Part shown: positions 1 to 10,309 of the stretch, piece after piece | Numbering within the stretch: the first letter of the stretch is position 1 | Layout of the letters: each line of letters opens with the position of its first letter | From: Silene noctiflora | Lineage: Eukaryota; Streptophyta; Magnoliopsida; Caryophyllales; Caryophyllaceae | Assembly: GCA_009801015.1 (NCBI GenBank) | Contig: VHZZ01000032.1 | Location: 128,558 to 164,727 of the forward strand | Direction: 5' to 3' | DNA length: 36,170 nucleotides | Program-made: the position numbers and the translations under genes | Notes under the pieces: generated by a model | The model's input: the letters and a program-made list of their open reading frames with translations, nothing else | What the model was told of the DNA's origin: nothing | Database searches by the model: none

Positions 1-22
1 TTTTTTTTTTTTTTTTTTTTTT
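1..22. repeat. poly(T) tract at window edge
   Basis: An uninterrupted run of 22 T residues opens the window. It could be a homopolymer tract or the poly(A) tail of a retroposon on the minus strand whose body lies outside the window. No target-site duplication can be checked because the left side is missing. Confidence 0.6.
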
Positions 23-557
23 GTAATTGTATCTCAATATTTCGTTAAGAACTCAACACGTAATAAAATTTTGCGAGAAGAACTTTTCGTATATTTATTG
101 CGCAAAAATAAAGGAGAAGAGTATTAATTTAGTTTTTAACAATCGACTTGAATAGAAGGAGTAACTCGCAATCATAAAAACAATCGAAAGGAAAACATTT
201 AAACCTAAAAATGACGTTCACCTTCGTCTAATTGCGTCTCATTCACTTTAATAGAAACATTTTGAACGAAACAAAATTAAAGTTATCGAAACTCGATCAA
301 AATAGTGTGTCAATTAAGTAACAACATAAGTTGCCCAATTTCTACATCATTTTGTATGTAAGATCGTCCTAACTTAAAACGACTCAAATACCCAAAATAG
401 AGGTAGAATTAGAAAAAGACGGTGAGATGGATTAATTAAGACGGTTTTAAGCAAGACCAGACAAATTTAGATACATTGAATTACTGTATCCAGATATTTC
501 AGTGTTTTTAAACACACTATAAATTCAACACAAAAGGAGGTGAATAATTCAATTGAA

Positions 558-827
558 ATGGGGTTGGTGGGGTTCCTGGAAATGCCAAAACCCTATTCAA
601 AAATTGAGGGTTTTGATCATCTACACAACAACAAGATGATAGTTTCAATCGATTTCCCAATTGGGTATTCCAATTTGTTCAATTTCTTCTCAAAGGTCCA
701 ATCTTTCTTACTTTATTTTTTGTGTTTTTTTAGTTGGAATTATGTTTTGTTCATGATTATTCATAATTTTTATATATTTGTGGGTTTTATATGTAGAAAT
801 ATTGGAATTATTTGGTGGGTTAATTGA
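558..827 (+). other. Short unassigned reading frame in copy A leader
   Basis: An ATG at 558 opens a frame starting MGLVGFLEMPKPYSKIEGF that becomes hydrophobic and low in complexity after about residue 27. The corresponding part of copy B lacks the first portion and shares only the later sequence. The beginning could be a real first coding exon, with the later part being intron read through. I do not recognise the protein. Confidence 0.15.
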
Positions 828-1155
828 ATTGTGCTTGATTGATGAGGACGAAATTCGGAGAAAGCGAATTCGGGTCATTGATTGTATGGTTTTGTAAATG
901 ATTGTTTATGTTGCTGAAATTTTTCTAGGTTGGAGCAGTTACAGTAATTTTATGGGTTGAATCTTTTATATTTGTGATTTTTATATATAGATATATTGGA
1001 AATGGTGGGTGGGTTAATTGAATTGGGCTCGATTGTTGAGGACGAAACTAGAGAAATGGAATTCGGGTCATTGATTGTATGGTTTTGTAAATGATTGTTT
1101 ATGTTGCTGAAAATTTTCCAGGTTGGAGTAATTACAGTAATTTTATGGGTTGATG
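780..1155 (+). repeat. Local tandem duplication, period about 194 bp
   Basis: The block around GGGTTAATTGAATT (817) recurs at 1011 with the same following sequence, including TGATTGTATGGTTTTGTAAA and a GGTTGGAG...TTACAGTAATTTTATGGG tail. Copies B (about 6308-6435) and C (about 11080-11225) have it once, so the duplication is private to copy A. Confidence 0.85.
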
Positions 1156-1700
1156 ATGTTAGATTTTTCAGATTACTTGTGTAAGAATGTGTAATTTACT
1201 TAATCAGATACAAACTCTTAATGAGGCTGTCGACCGTATACAAGAAATTTGTAAATCGGATTTTTTTACTAACAACTGAACTTTTAATTTAAAGGGTCAA
1301 TTATGATATACGAGTAACTTATAGATTCCCTTGTACACGACTGTTAAATGTTAATCAGCGGCCCACGTGGAATAGCTATGTAAAAACATTATTTATTCCA
1401 TTTATTGGGGTGGGGTGAGCACGTGCCCCAGGCCTCCGAAATCTGTCCATGTGTTTTCAGTAGGGGTTGAGCGCATTTGGAAACATAGTGGAAGGAAGTT
1501 GTTTGGATCACACGACTTAGCACATGCTGGGCTAGTTATACACGCTAACGCCTGATATTGTATAGTTAAACAGGTTTCCTTGTGTTATAACTGTGTAGAA
1601 ATACCTGTCGTAAAAAATTATTAGCTACATCGTGTTGCCTGACTTGCATGTCATTTGTCAAGTGAAATGTATTTCTGATTTGGTAGTTTGCTCTGTGCAG

Positions 1701-1857
1701 AGAAAATTCAGTGACGAGTAGCTCACAGTCATCTTTCAATGAATTATGGAGTGTAAGGATGATACATGGATTGTATGCCTGAGATTAGTTCCATCTTTGG
1801 ATGCCAACTACTACAGCTTGTTTTGTCGGATACTTTCTACCGGAAACTGACAACATG
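1701..1857 (+). other. Conserved exon-like block, copy A
   Basis: The block lies between an acceptor-like CTCTGTGCAG ending at 1700 and a good donor GTAAGTAC starting at 1858. It is among the best conserved sequences shared by copies A, B and C. An ATG at 1746 gives a frame beginning MECKDDTWIVCLRLVPSLDA that ends at a TGA just before the donor. Copy C carries four extra bases after codon 20, so the reading frame is not conserved. It may be a 5' untranslated exon or a decayed coding exon of an upstream gene. I cannot assign it to a family. Confidence 0.4.
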
Positions 1858-1978
1858 GTAAGTACATATTCGTTTTGTATTTGCTTCTGTTCTTGTAGGT
1901 TTGTGTATCTAGTTGAAAGGTGTTAGATCTTTGTTAAAGCGGTGTAGCTGCTATATAATTACAGTATACTTGTTTCAG

Positions 1979-2440
1979 ACATTCAGTTTGTCCACAAAAA
2001 AATTTCTAGCTCTTTTTTTTGGTCACTGACTGATGTTTAAATTTAGGTCAAATTGTTCATGGTATCCACCATCCAGTTGTGCTATTTGTTTTTTCACTTA
2101 TTATTTTGATAAGTATGAAGTATTTTGAAGGGGATTATCATATCCATGACTCCCATCTTGGTCACTTTACTCGAATCCTATCTAATATAATTGCATTTTT
2201 CTTTTTTGACACCTGAAGTACGGGTTTAAAGTGTAATCATATCATGTTCAATAAAACTAACAAAGCCTTTGCTCAAAAAGTTCTTTGACTTCTTGTAGAT
2301 CGGCTGACACGAATCATGGCATGGAAGTTGGAACCATCAATTTGAGGTGAAAAAAAATGAAAAGTGGAGAAAAGAAAATACGATAGTAAGATATTATCTA
2401 ATCGTATATTATATGGTCTTCTAGTGTTGATTTATTTTCT
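1979..2440 (+). other. Conserved 3' block, copy A
   Basis: This follows a TTGTTTCAG acceptor-like end at 1978. The first 40 or so bases match the start of the copy C exon at 12013, then the sequence jumps to a block that in copy C lies at 13735 (TTGGTCACTGRCTGATG). Copies A and B therefore share a deletion of, or C gained, about 1.7 kb. The rest (GGGATTATCATATCCATGAC, ATGGCATGGAAGTTGGAA) is conserved in all copies. There is no convincing long frame. Confidence 0.5.
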
Positions 2441-3371
2441 TGGGATATTCTACATGGTACCCTAAGTTTTTGCATATTCTATAGTGTACCTCTCTTTTTG
2501 AGCTAAAAATCTTGGGATAGTCTATGGTGTACCCTCGAGTTTTTCGGTTTTCTATGTTGTACCCCTACATTTTTGAAATTCTATGGTATACCCCTAAACT
2601 TTATACATTAGTCTATGCAATGACATTATTCATTATCGTCGCTAGCTTAAGTTTTTAATTGATCTATTAAATCGTGTATTTATCATTCCAATTACCCGAT
2701 AACCTACACATTTGCTTATTAGTTCGCCGAATTACAATTAACCCACCAAATAGTATACGAATTTAACTGAAATTCATCAAAACGCCATTATCATTTCATG
2801 CTCATAACGGAGGTTTTTAATAATAGTTTGTGTTTCTTAAAAGTGATTTGTGATGCTTCTAATATAGGATTAATTTGAAACAACATTCGTTGTTTTATGA
2901 GCTCGTAGCCATGAGATATAGTCCCGTCAAAGTTTTTTTTGGTTACTTTTGCAAGTCAAAGATCTCGTAAAGACGATCAATTTGAAATTGAAATAAAGAA
3001 TCTTCGCGTTTTGAACTCGTGACCATGAAATATAGGCCGTCAAGGTTTTTTAGTGGAAAAGGAGTGGTTACCCTTAGAAAACTAAAAGCATAGGGGTAAC
3101 ATGTAGAATATTCCTATTTTTTTAATCTTCCATTATCATTACCTGCATAACTTAATTGATATTTTAAACTTGTCTGTTCTACAAATACCATAAATGCTAA
3201 AATTTTAACAATTTGAATTTTATATTTGGGTGGTTTTAATCGATCACTCATCAAAATACATAGAGCCATCAATATAATACTTACTCATCAATGTACAATT
3301 ATTTTGTGACAATATGTAACCATTAAAAAACTTAAATTTGGACATTTGGGGTATTTTAGGAACTAATTTTG
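2441..3371. repeat. AT-rich stretch with short degenerate subrepeats
   Basis: Between 2443 and 2612 a phrase of about 40 bases recurs four times in degenerate form: an 'ATTCTAYRGTGTACC' core followed by a T-rich spacer. Mirrored variants sit near 3070-3100 and 3360-3390. Parts recur in copy D-like sequence at 14160-14535 (GAACTCGTGACCATGAAATA). No gene is visible. It is probably a diverged non-autonomous transposon. Confidence 0.4.
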
Positions 3372-3763
3372 GAGTTTAGGGGTATAAAAAATATCATATT
3401 TCTCATGTTCTACTAGTCCACTCATGGCGTGTAATGTAATGTAAGATGTAAATTTTCAAAAAATGGTCTCTTATGTGGTGTAACGCTTCTCTAATTTTCT
3501 ACCCTATTTACAAGTTTCATGGTTTTTTTTCCTTCTTGAAACATGACAGTTTTCATTGTACGTGTATCATTACATATACGGAGTATTATTTTACATTGTC
3601 TCTTTATATACACGTGGAAAAATAACGGTCAAAGTTAATAAGAGTGACCTTCATAATGAATTGGAGACAATATAAATGGATGCTTCAGTCAAAAAGAAAA
3701 AAAAAAAAACGTGAAATTTGCAAATAAAGTAGAAAATTAGAGGAGCGTTACAACATAAGAGCC

Positions 3764-3819
3764 CATCTTTTAAAAGTTACCATCTTATCTTTTAAAAGTT
3801 ATCATCTTTTAAAAATTGA
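3764..3819 (+). repeat. Three tandem CATCTTTTAAAAGTTA units
   Basis: Units start at 3764, 3781 (with a 5-base expansion) and 3803. The same position in the foldback element of copy B has two units and in copy C one, so copy number varies between duplicates. Confidence 0.8.
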
Positions 3820-3853
3820 CATCTTACATTACACGCGATGACTAGATTGGTAG

Positions 3854-4551
3854 TAAGGGTGAACAAAAATATACGATACGATTCTATTATACGTATACAA
3901 TTTAAATTATACGGATTTCCATATATCCGATACGAATTTTCGTATATATGATATGGGGTTATATAAAACCATATCGGATATGTATCGGTATTTTGAACTC
4001 AGATATACGATTTCCGATACGGTTCCTTTTTTAATATTTGCTCGGTTTTTTTTATAGATGTCATTTTCACTTTTGGAGATACTTCCTTCTCTCTCCAATA
4101 GCCCCTTAAAACATAAAAAAAAATATCATGAAATGTATACTCATATGAAAGCTTTTTTCGTAAGAAATTTAATGGTATAATTTTTATAATTTTTAAACTA
4201 CGATATTTTTTTAAAAATTAAAGTCAAAGGGTTACCTCAAAAACACAAACGTTATATATATAAAAAAAACGGAGGGAGTATAAAATATTAAAATAAAATC
4301 ATAAAACCACGAAATATTGAAATACATTTTTATGTTACTTACTCTTACACTATTTAATATGATTTTTTGAGGTTATTACGAAAACATAAAATCAACAAAA
4401 AAACAATAATATAAGACATAAAATTACATAAATTGCACCGGATACCGCATTTATGGTTTCCAAATATACGGAAAGTCCGTATGAGGTAAGGATGCTCAAA
4501 AATGAGATTTTGAAAACCGGATATCCGATACGGTTTGGTTGGTCACCTCTA
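3854..4551. mobile_element. hAT-type MITE nested in foldback element, copy A
   Basis: The left end TAAGGGTGAACAAAAATATA and the reverse complement of the right end, TAGAGGTGACCAACCAAACC, are imperfect terminal inverted repeats of the TAGRGGTGARCAAA type typical of hAT MITEs. Flanking 8-bp direct repeats are ATTGGTAG (3846-3853) and AATGGTAG (4552-4559). The body is rich in CGATACG/CGTATA palindromic motifs. About 250 bp near 4030-4280, ending in an ACGGAGGGAGTA Stowaway-like end, are extra relative to copies B and C and look like a nested older insertion. Confidence 0.75.
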
Positions 4552-4663
4552 AATGGTAGAACATGAGAAACCTGATACTCCGTATTAAATATATTTAGAT
4601 ATTTTCTACGGTGTACGCTTATGTTTTCTTGAATTCTAACATAAATATTGATTAGGTACAAAC

Positions 4664-4760
4664 TTTCGTACTTCGACTTGAGCAAGTTTGTCACTCTCGT
4701 TCGGAAGTCAAAGTCACTACTAATATACGAACTTTTTTGGGTAGGTAAAGCTATATCCAT
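4664..4760 (-). pseudogene. Response-regulator exon 1 copy (inverted, copy A)
   Basis: Read on the minus strand from the ATG at 4758-4760, the frame is open for 32 codons (starts MDIALPTQKSSYISSDFDF) and reaches a GTTTGT donor at 4663. It aligns codon for codon with the other exon 1 copies, including the TNLLKSKYE end, which corresponds to beta1-alpha1 of a receiver domain. The receiver LVVD core has decayed to ISSD. A TATA-like TTATATAAG lies upstream near 4862-4869 (reverse). No second exon follows, so this is an isolated exon copy. Confidence 0.75.
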
Positions 4761-4938
4761 GCTTGCGAATAATATAAGGGAATCTGAAATGACGCATTAC
4801 AATCAAGGGAGAAGAGAAGGCTTTGATTTTATATGGAACAACTATCCCTATGAATGACTCTTATATAGATGAAGAACGAAAAATATAGTAGGGGATTAAG
4901 CTAAGTGAAGTGTCAAACTAACATAGAAATGAGATGGA

Positions 4939-4998
4939 GTACGTACTAATTTGTTTTAGTACGTACTAATTTGTTTTAGTACGTACTAATTTGTTTAA
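4939..4998 (+). repeat. 20-bp tandem repeat, three units
   Basis: GTACGTACTAATTTGTTTTA recurs with a 20-base period three times. Copy B (about 10140) and the copy at about 16569 have a single related unit, so the expansion is private to copy A and sits in the spacer between two inverted exon 1 copies. Confidence 0.9.
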
Positions 4999-5130
4999 GG
5001 GTGCATTTCCCTTAACAAATAATAATGCTTGTTAGTTGACATTTGATTAGTCCTGAAATCTCTAATTGAGTTGGGATCATCATTTGGGAACTTTTTCGAG
5101 ACTTCTATTATACTTTTCCTTCTTCATCTT

Positions 5131-5138
5131 TATAAAAG
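5131..5138 (+). promoter_or_regulatory. TATA box of exon 1 copy A
   Basis: TATAAAAG lies about 100 bases before the ATG at 5232. The same spacing holds at 10300 and 16725. The flanking TTCTTCATCT and the CATTCATAGGGATA downstream are conserved, marking a duplicated core promoter. Confidence 0.65.
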
Positions 5139-5231
5139 TCATTCATAGGGATAATTTCAACATATAATATCAAAATCTTCTCTTCTTCCTTAATTGTAAT
5201 ACCTTCTTTTTTCCCTTATATCATTTGTGGC

Positions 5232-5330
5232 ATGGATATTGCGTTGCCTACCCAAAAATGTTCATATCTTAGTAGTTGATTTTGGATTTTTCATCGAGGA
5301 CGACAAATTTGCTCAAGTTGAAATATGAAG
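5232..5330 (+). pseudogene. Response-regulator exon 1 copy (forward, copy A)
   Basis: The ATG at 5232 begins MDIALPTQK, then a one-base insertion in the A-run (CAAAAATG against CAAAATG in copy B) shifts the frame to a stop within a few codons. A second extra base follows near 5283. The end, AAATATGAAG then GTTTGTACC, preserves the ancestral donor with one base of phase, exactly what the exon at 19051 needs. It is followed by about 60 bases of intron-like sequence and then unrelated DNA, so it is a dead isolated exon. Confidence 0.8.
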
Positions 5331-5344
5331 GTTTGTACCTAATC

Positions 5345-5544
5345 ACTTTCATGTATCAAAAATAAATGGAGAGGATGTCTTTCCTAAAGTATGGGTTGAA
5401 AATTGAAATCATCCCGGATGAATTTTAATTTTGTTTATTGTGTTTTCCCTTTTTCATTATCTACATAATGATTAAATTTTGTTTGGAGAAGATGTCAAGT
5501 CAAAATTGCGGGTTGTTTTATAAATCTAGACTAATTTTTTGAAA
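5345..5544. other. Unassigned spacer between copies A and B
   Basis: AT-rich sequence with no match elsewhere in the window that I can see and no reading frame of note. It marks the junction of the tandem duplication. Confidence 0.4.
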
Positions 5545-6494
5545 TTATATCTCAATCTTCGGTAAGATATTCGGTAAGAACTCGGTGCGTAATAAAAATT
5601 TGCAAGACGAACTTTGCGTATATTTATTGTTCAAAAACAAAGGAGAAAGTATTAATTTTCTTTTTAAGAAGTGATGGGGACAGAATGAATAACTCACAAT
5701 CAGATTGAAAGGAAAGCATCTGAACTTAAAACTAATGTTCACCTTCGTCTAATTTGGTCTCGTTCACTTTGATAGAAACTTTATGAACGAAACAGAATTA
5801 AACGTATTTTAACCTAACTATAAAACTAATTTAAACCAAACTAGACTAAACTAATGTTACCAAAACCCGATCAAAAAAGTGCGTAACAACATGAATTGCC
5901 CAATTTCTACATATAGATTATTGAGTACGGAGTAGTACCCTAGCAACACCAATTTTTATCTAAGATCGTCCTAACTTAAAACGATTCACTTACCCAAAAT
6001 AGATGTAAAATTAAAAAAAGATCGTGAGGTGTGTTAATTTAGACGGTTTTAAGCAAGACAAAACAAATTTGGATGCATTCGGTTCCGGTATCCAAATCTT
6101 TCAGTGTTTATAAACACAATAAAATCAAGATAGTTTCAATCGATTGTTTCCCAATTGGGTATTCCGATTTGCTCAATTTGTTCTTAAAGGTCCATTTTTT
6201 CTTTCTTTATTTTTGTGTTTTTAGTTGGAATTATGCGTTGTTCATGATTGTTCATAATTTTTATAATTTTGTGGTTCTTAGATAATAGATATATTGGAAT
6301 TATTTGGTGGGTTAATTGAATTAGGCTTGATTGTTGAGGACCAAACTTGGAGTAATTGGTTGTATGGTTTCGTAAATGATTGTTTATGTTGTTGAAAATT
6401 TCTAGCTTGGAGTAATTACAGTAATTTTATGGGTTGATGATGTTTGGTTTTTAAGATTACTTGTGTTAGAATGTGTAATTTAATCAGATACAAA

Positions 6495-6828
6495 TTCTTA
6501 AGTAAGGCGCGCAAAAAGTGCAAAGCGAAGGCGCGCGCCTTTTGGACACGAAGCGCCCGATTTTTTATAATAAATTTGTAATTTCCCAAGTAAATTTTTG
6601 GGCAACAATAGCCTTTTTAGGAGTATTCAAGTTGGCTAACATGTCAAGGAGTAAAGTTTAGAAACAATTGGGAAAAAAAATTGTGTGCCTTGTCTAAAAG
6701 ATATGGAAAGTGCGTACTAGTTAGCCATGTTAGGTGAGCCTTGTCTAAAAGGCGCACCGAGGCATTTTGGTTAGTGCCTCATCCAAGGTGCGCCTTAGAC
6801 GCACTCAAGACGCGCTTTTTTAAACTAA
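6495..6828. mobile_element. GC-rich-ended insertion in copy B
   Basis: The sequence is absent from copies A and C at the same place. Its ends are unusually rich in GGCGCGC/GCGCC words (AAGGCGCGCAAAAAGTGC at left, AAGACGCGCTTTTTTAAACT at right). The two ends are roughly complementary, with AGGCGCACC and GGTGCGCCTT near the right side forming a hairpin. It resembles the 'GCGCCTT' class of small non-autonomous plant repeats. No protein is encoded. Confidence 0.55.
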
Positions 6829-7160
6829 GATCAGCGGGCCGTGTGGAATAGTTGTGCAAAAAAAAAAAATATTCATTTAATTCCTTGGGGTTGACTCAGG
6901 CCCCCGGAATCTTCCCATGCGTTTCGCTAGGGGTTTAGCGAATTTGGAAATATAGTGGAACGGTAGTTGTTTAGATCACACAATTTAGTACATGCCTTAT
7001 ATGGATTAGTTACACACACCTGATATTGTATGGTTAATCTTGTTTTCTTGCGTTATTAGTCCGTAGAAATACCTTTCGTAGAAAATCATTAGCTACATCG
7101 TGTTGCATATCAATTGTCAAGTGGAAATGTATTTCTGATTTGGTAGTTTGCTCTGTGCAG

Positions 7161-7314
7161 AGAAAATTTAGTGATCGGTAACTCATAGTCATCTTTCAAT
7201 GAAATATGGAGTGTAAGGATGATACATCGATTGTACGCCTGCGATTAGTTCCATCTTTGGATGCCAACTACTACAGCTTGTTTTGCGGGATACTTTCTGC
7301 CAGAAACTCACATG
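7161..7314 (+). other. Conserved exon-like block, copy B
   Basis: This is the counterpart of 1701-1857, between the acceptor-like CTCTGTGCAG and the donor GTAGGT. The frame from the ATG (about 7206) begins MECKDDTSIVRLRLVPSLDA and stays open through the donor, unlike copy A. If spliced to the acceptor at 7434, the frame continues for about 20 codons and then stops. Family unknown. Confidence 0.4.
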
Positions 7315-7780
7315 GTAGGTACATCTTGTTTTGTATTTAATTCTGTTCTTGTAGGATTATGTATATAGTTGAAAGGATTTAGATCCTTGTTAAAGCGGTG
7401 TAGCTGCTATATAATTACAGTATACTTGTTTCAGACATGCAGTTTGTCCACATAAAAATTTGTAGCTCTTTTTTTGGTTACTGGCTGATGTTTAAATTTA
7501 GGTCAAATTGTGTATGGTATTGACCATCCAGTTGTGCTGTTTGATTTTTCACTTATTATTTTGATAAGTATGAAGTATTTTGAAGGGGATTATCATAATT
7601 TATACCCATGACTCCCATCTTGGTCACTCTTCTCAAATCCCATCTAATATAAGTGCATTTTTCTTTTTTGACACCTGAAGTACGGGTTTAAAGTGTAATC
7701 ATATCATGTTCAATAAAACCAACAAAACCTTTGCTAAATAAGTTCTTGACTTCTTGTAGACCGGCTTACATGATTCATGG

Positions 7781-8333
7781 CCAGTGGCGTTTCTAGGATT
7801 ATAACAATCGGGGTTCGAGTTTTGAATAATTTTTTCATGGTAAAGAATGATTAAAATTTTGCTCTCAACAAAAACAATTTTATATGTTTACTAAGAAAAA
7901 ATTAAAAGTGACAAAATATCAATTTTACCTCTTAAATTTAAATACACTTTTTCTTTACTAAATTTATAAAGAAGACGATAATTCTAGAATAACTTTAGAT
8001 GAGGAGGGGATAATAAAATTAAAAATTTATTGAGTATTCTATATCGTTGAATATCAAAAGACAACTCAAATTTTCGTAGAGAAATGTAAATGGAAACAGA
8101 GGAGAAAATTGAACAAATAAATGATTAATATGTGAAAAGAAAACATATATGGAGAGGAAAATGGGAAAAAAAAAGGTACACTAAGAATCGAACCCATAAC
8201 CTTGAGGTTAAAATAGTTCTTCTTTATCACTACACCAACATGCCTTTAATACTACTATCTTGTTGTAAATTTTACATATAGTTTCCAATGGGGGCTCAAT
8301 TGAATCCCATGAACCCCCATTGGAAACGCCAAT
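7781..8333. mobile_element. hAT-like TIR element with CAGTGGCG ends
   Basis: The left end CCAGTGGCGTTTCTA and the reverse complement of the right end, ATTGGCGTTTCCAAT, form short terminal inverted repeats. Flanking 8-bp duplications are ATTCATGG (7773-7780) and GATCATGG (8334-8341), two mismatches apart, matching the empty site of copy A (GAATCATGGCATGG). The interior (8180-8255) has GAATCGAACCCATAACC and CACTACACCAACATGCC, which look like decayed tRNA-type sequence often seen in such elements. No transposase. Confidence 0.65.
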
Positions 8334-8741
8334 GATCATGGCATGGAAGTTGGAACCATCAATTTGAGGTGGGGAAAAAATGAAAAGTGGAGAAAAAGAA
8401 AATACGATAGTAAGATATCGTCTAATCGTATATTATATGGTTTTCTAATGTTCATTTATTTTATTTTTTCGGATATTCTACACGGTACTCCAATTTTTGG
8501 CATATTCTATAGTGCACCTCTATTTTTGAGTTAAAAATTTTTGACGCTTCGAGAACGGCCTATTTTTTTCAAACTAAAGACGATCAATTTGAAAAAAATT
8601 CGTTAATTTATGGTCTCGTAGCCATGAGATATAGAGCCATCAATAGAATACTTATTTACTCATCAATGTACAATTTTTTTGTGACTAACCATTAAAAAAT
8701 GGAATTTGGATACTTCGAGTATTTTAGGAACTAATCTTGGA

Positions 8742-9658
8742 GTTACGGAGTATCATTTTTGTCATGTTCTACCAATCCACTCATGGCGTGTAATGTAACG
8801 TGATGTCAACATTCAAAAGATGGTCTCTTATGGTGTAACGTTCCTCTAATTTTCTACCTTATTTACAAATTTCATGGGTTTTTTCCTTTTTGAAACAGGA
8901 CAATTCACGTTGTACGTGTATCATTACATATATAGAGTATTATTTTACATTGTCTCTTTATATATATGTGGAAAAATAATGGTTAAGAGTGACTTTCGTG
9001 ATGAAATTGAGACAATATAAATGGATCCTCCGGTCAAAAAGGAAAAAAAAAACCATGAAATTTGCAAATAAGGAAAAAAATTAGAGGAGCGTTAGAGAAT
9101 ATAAGTGACCATATTTTAAAAGTTACCATCTTTTAAAAGTTGACATCTTACGTTACACGCCATGAGTGGATTGGTAGTATAGGTGAACAAAAATATAAGA
9201 TACGATTATGTTATGTATACGATTTAAATTATACGAATATTTATATATTCGATACGAATTTTCGTATATGCGATATGGTTTATAGAAAACCATATCGGAT
9301 ACATATCGGCAAATTTTGAAATCGGATATACGATTTTTGATACTGTATATACAAAAACGGAGGGAGTATAAAATATTAAAATCATAAAACCACAAAATAT
9401 CGATATACATTTTTATGCTATTTACTCTTACACTATTTAATATGCTTTTTTAAAGTTATTACAAAATCATTAAATCATCAAAAAACAATAATATAAGACA
9501 TAAAATTACATAAATTGCACCGAATACCGTTTTCGGATATAGGGAAATTCCGTATCAGGTAAGGATAATGAGATTTTGTAAACCGGATATCCGATACGGT
9601 TTGGTCACCTCTAATTGGTAGAACATGAGAAACATGATACTCCGTATTAAATATATTA
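8742..9658. mobile_element. Foldback element, copy B
   Basis: The left arm begins ACGGAGTATCATTTTTGTCA and TGTTCTACCAATCCACTCAT. The right arm ends ATTGGTAGAACATGAGAAAC followed by ATGATACTCCGT. The arms are reverse complements over roughly 200 bp, interrupted on the right by the hAT MITE at 9178-9613. It is orthologous in position to 3372-4597. Confidence 0.72.
9178..9613. mobile_element. hAT-type MITE nested in foldback element, copy B
   Basis: The terminal inverted repeats are TATAGGTGAACAAAA and (reverse complement of the right end) TAGAGGTGACCAAACC. The flanking target-site duplication is a perfect 8-mer, ATTGGTAG, at 9170-9177 and 9614-9621, as expected for the hAT superfamily. Length is 436 bp with no coding capacity. 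A short ACGGAGGGAGTA fragment near 9358 is the remnant of the nested insertion that is longer in copy A. Confidence 0.82.
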
Positions 9659-9774
9659 AAGATATTTTCTACGGTACGCGTGTGTTTTTCTCAGATTCTT
9701 ACATATACCCTCGATTAAGTTCACATCTTTTGACCAATAAACTTAAATGTTAACAGGGGCGATTAGGTACAAAC

Positions 9775-9871
9775 CTTCATAGTTCGACTTGAGCAAATTT
9801 GCCACCCTCGCTTAGAATTCAAAATCAACTATTAGGATGCAAACATTTTGGGTACGCGTCGCCATATCCAT
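9775..9871 (-). pseudogene. Response-regulator exon 1 copy (inverted, copy B)
   Basis: On the minus strand from the ATG at 9869-9871 the frame begins MDMATRTQNVCILIVDFEF, a good receiver beta1 strand with the first acidic residue intact, and then meets a TAA. After that it can be followed out of frame to the donor at 9774. The upstream promoter segment with a TATATAAC-like box (about 9962-9969, reverse) is present. There is no exon 2. It is a broken duplicate. Confidence 0.78.
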
Positions 9872-10299
9872 GCCGCAAAGAATATAAGGAAAGAAGAAAT
9901 GAGGTATTAAAATTAAGAGAGAACGCAAGACTTTGATTTTATATGGAGCAACTAACGGCTGTTATATAGATGAAAAAAGAAAAGTATAATAGGGAACTCG
10001 GTTATTTCGACCACGATACGACTATTTTGTGCGACTTTTTCTATTTTGTTGTCTATAGTGAAGTGTCGGATTTGATACGTGTCCGACACGCAACACGAAA
10101 GCTAAGTGAAGTGTTGAAGTAACATCGAAATGGTATGGATTACGCACTAATTTGTTTTAGGGTGTATTTCCCTTAACAAATAATAATGACATTTGCTTTT
10201 TAGATGGCTTTAATTAATCCTGAAATCTTTAATCGAATCCGTTCGGATCATCATTTGGGAACTTTTTCGAGGCTTCTAGTATATTTTTCCTTCTTCATC

Positions 10300-10309
10300 T
10301 ATATAAAAG
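10300..10309 (+). promoter_or_regulatory. TATA box of exon 1 copy B
   Basis: TATATAAAAG sits about 110 bases before the ATG at 10411, in the same context (TTCTTCATC before, CATTTATAGGGATAG after) as in the other copies. Confidence 0.65.

Larger units (their letters stand above)
3372..4597. mobile_element. Foldback (long inverted repeat) element, copy A
   Basis: The left arm, about 3372-3600, runs from TCTCATGTTCTACTAGTCCA through ATGGCGTGTAATGTAATG and GGTGTAACGCTTCTCTAATT. It reappears as reverse complement in the right arm at about 3660-3853 (AATTAGAGGAGCGTTAC, ATCTTACATTACACG) and resumes after the hAT insertion at 4552-4597 (GGTAGAACATGAGAAAC). The arms are roughly 200 bp around a small AT-rich centre. 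No transposase is present. Related copies are at 8742-9658 and 15418-16372. Confidence 0.7.
23..5400 (+). repeat. Tandem segmental duplication, copy A
   Basis: This copy matches copy B (5545-11050) in order and orientation: 23-1200 with 5545-6495, 1340-2440 with 6825-8465, 3240-4620 with 8630-9690, 4650-4860 with 9755-9985 and 5100-5345 with 10260-10505. Landmarks in both include CCCAATTGGGTATTCC (about 656 and 6150), a CTCTGTGCAG acceptor-like site (1700 and 7160) and the response-regulator exon 1. Divergence is substantial, with many indels, so the duplication is not recent. The first 540 bases hold no recognisable gene. Confidence 0.85.

Noticed and set aside
4392-4760. 122-codon minus-strand protein
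   Set aside because: Only the first 32 codons correspond to exon 1. The rest is intron and then the hAT MITE read through.
8180-8260. tRNA gene
   Set aside because: Only scattered tRNA-like words (GAATCGAACCC) are present. No cloverleaf can be drawn, and it lies inside a transposon.
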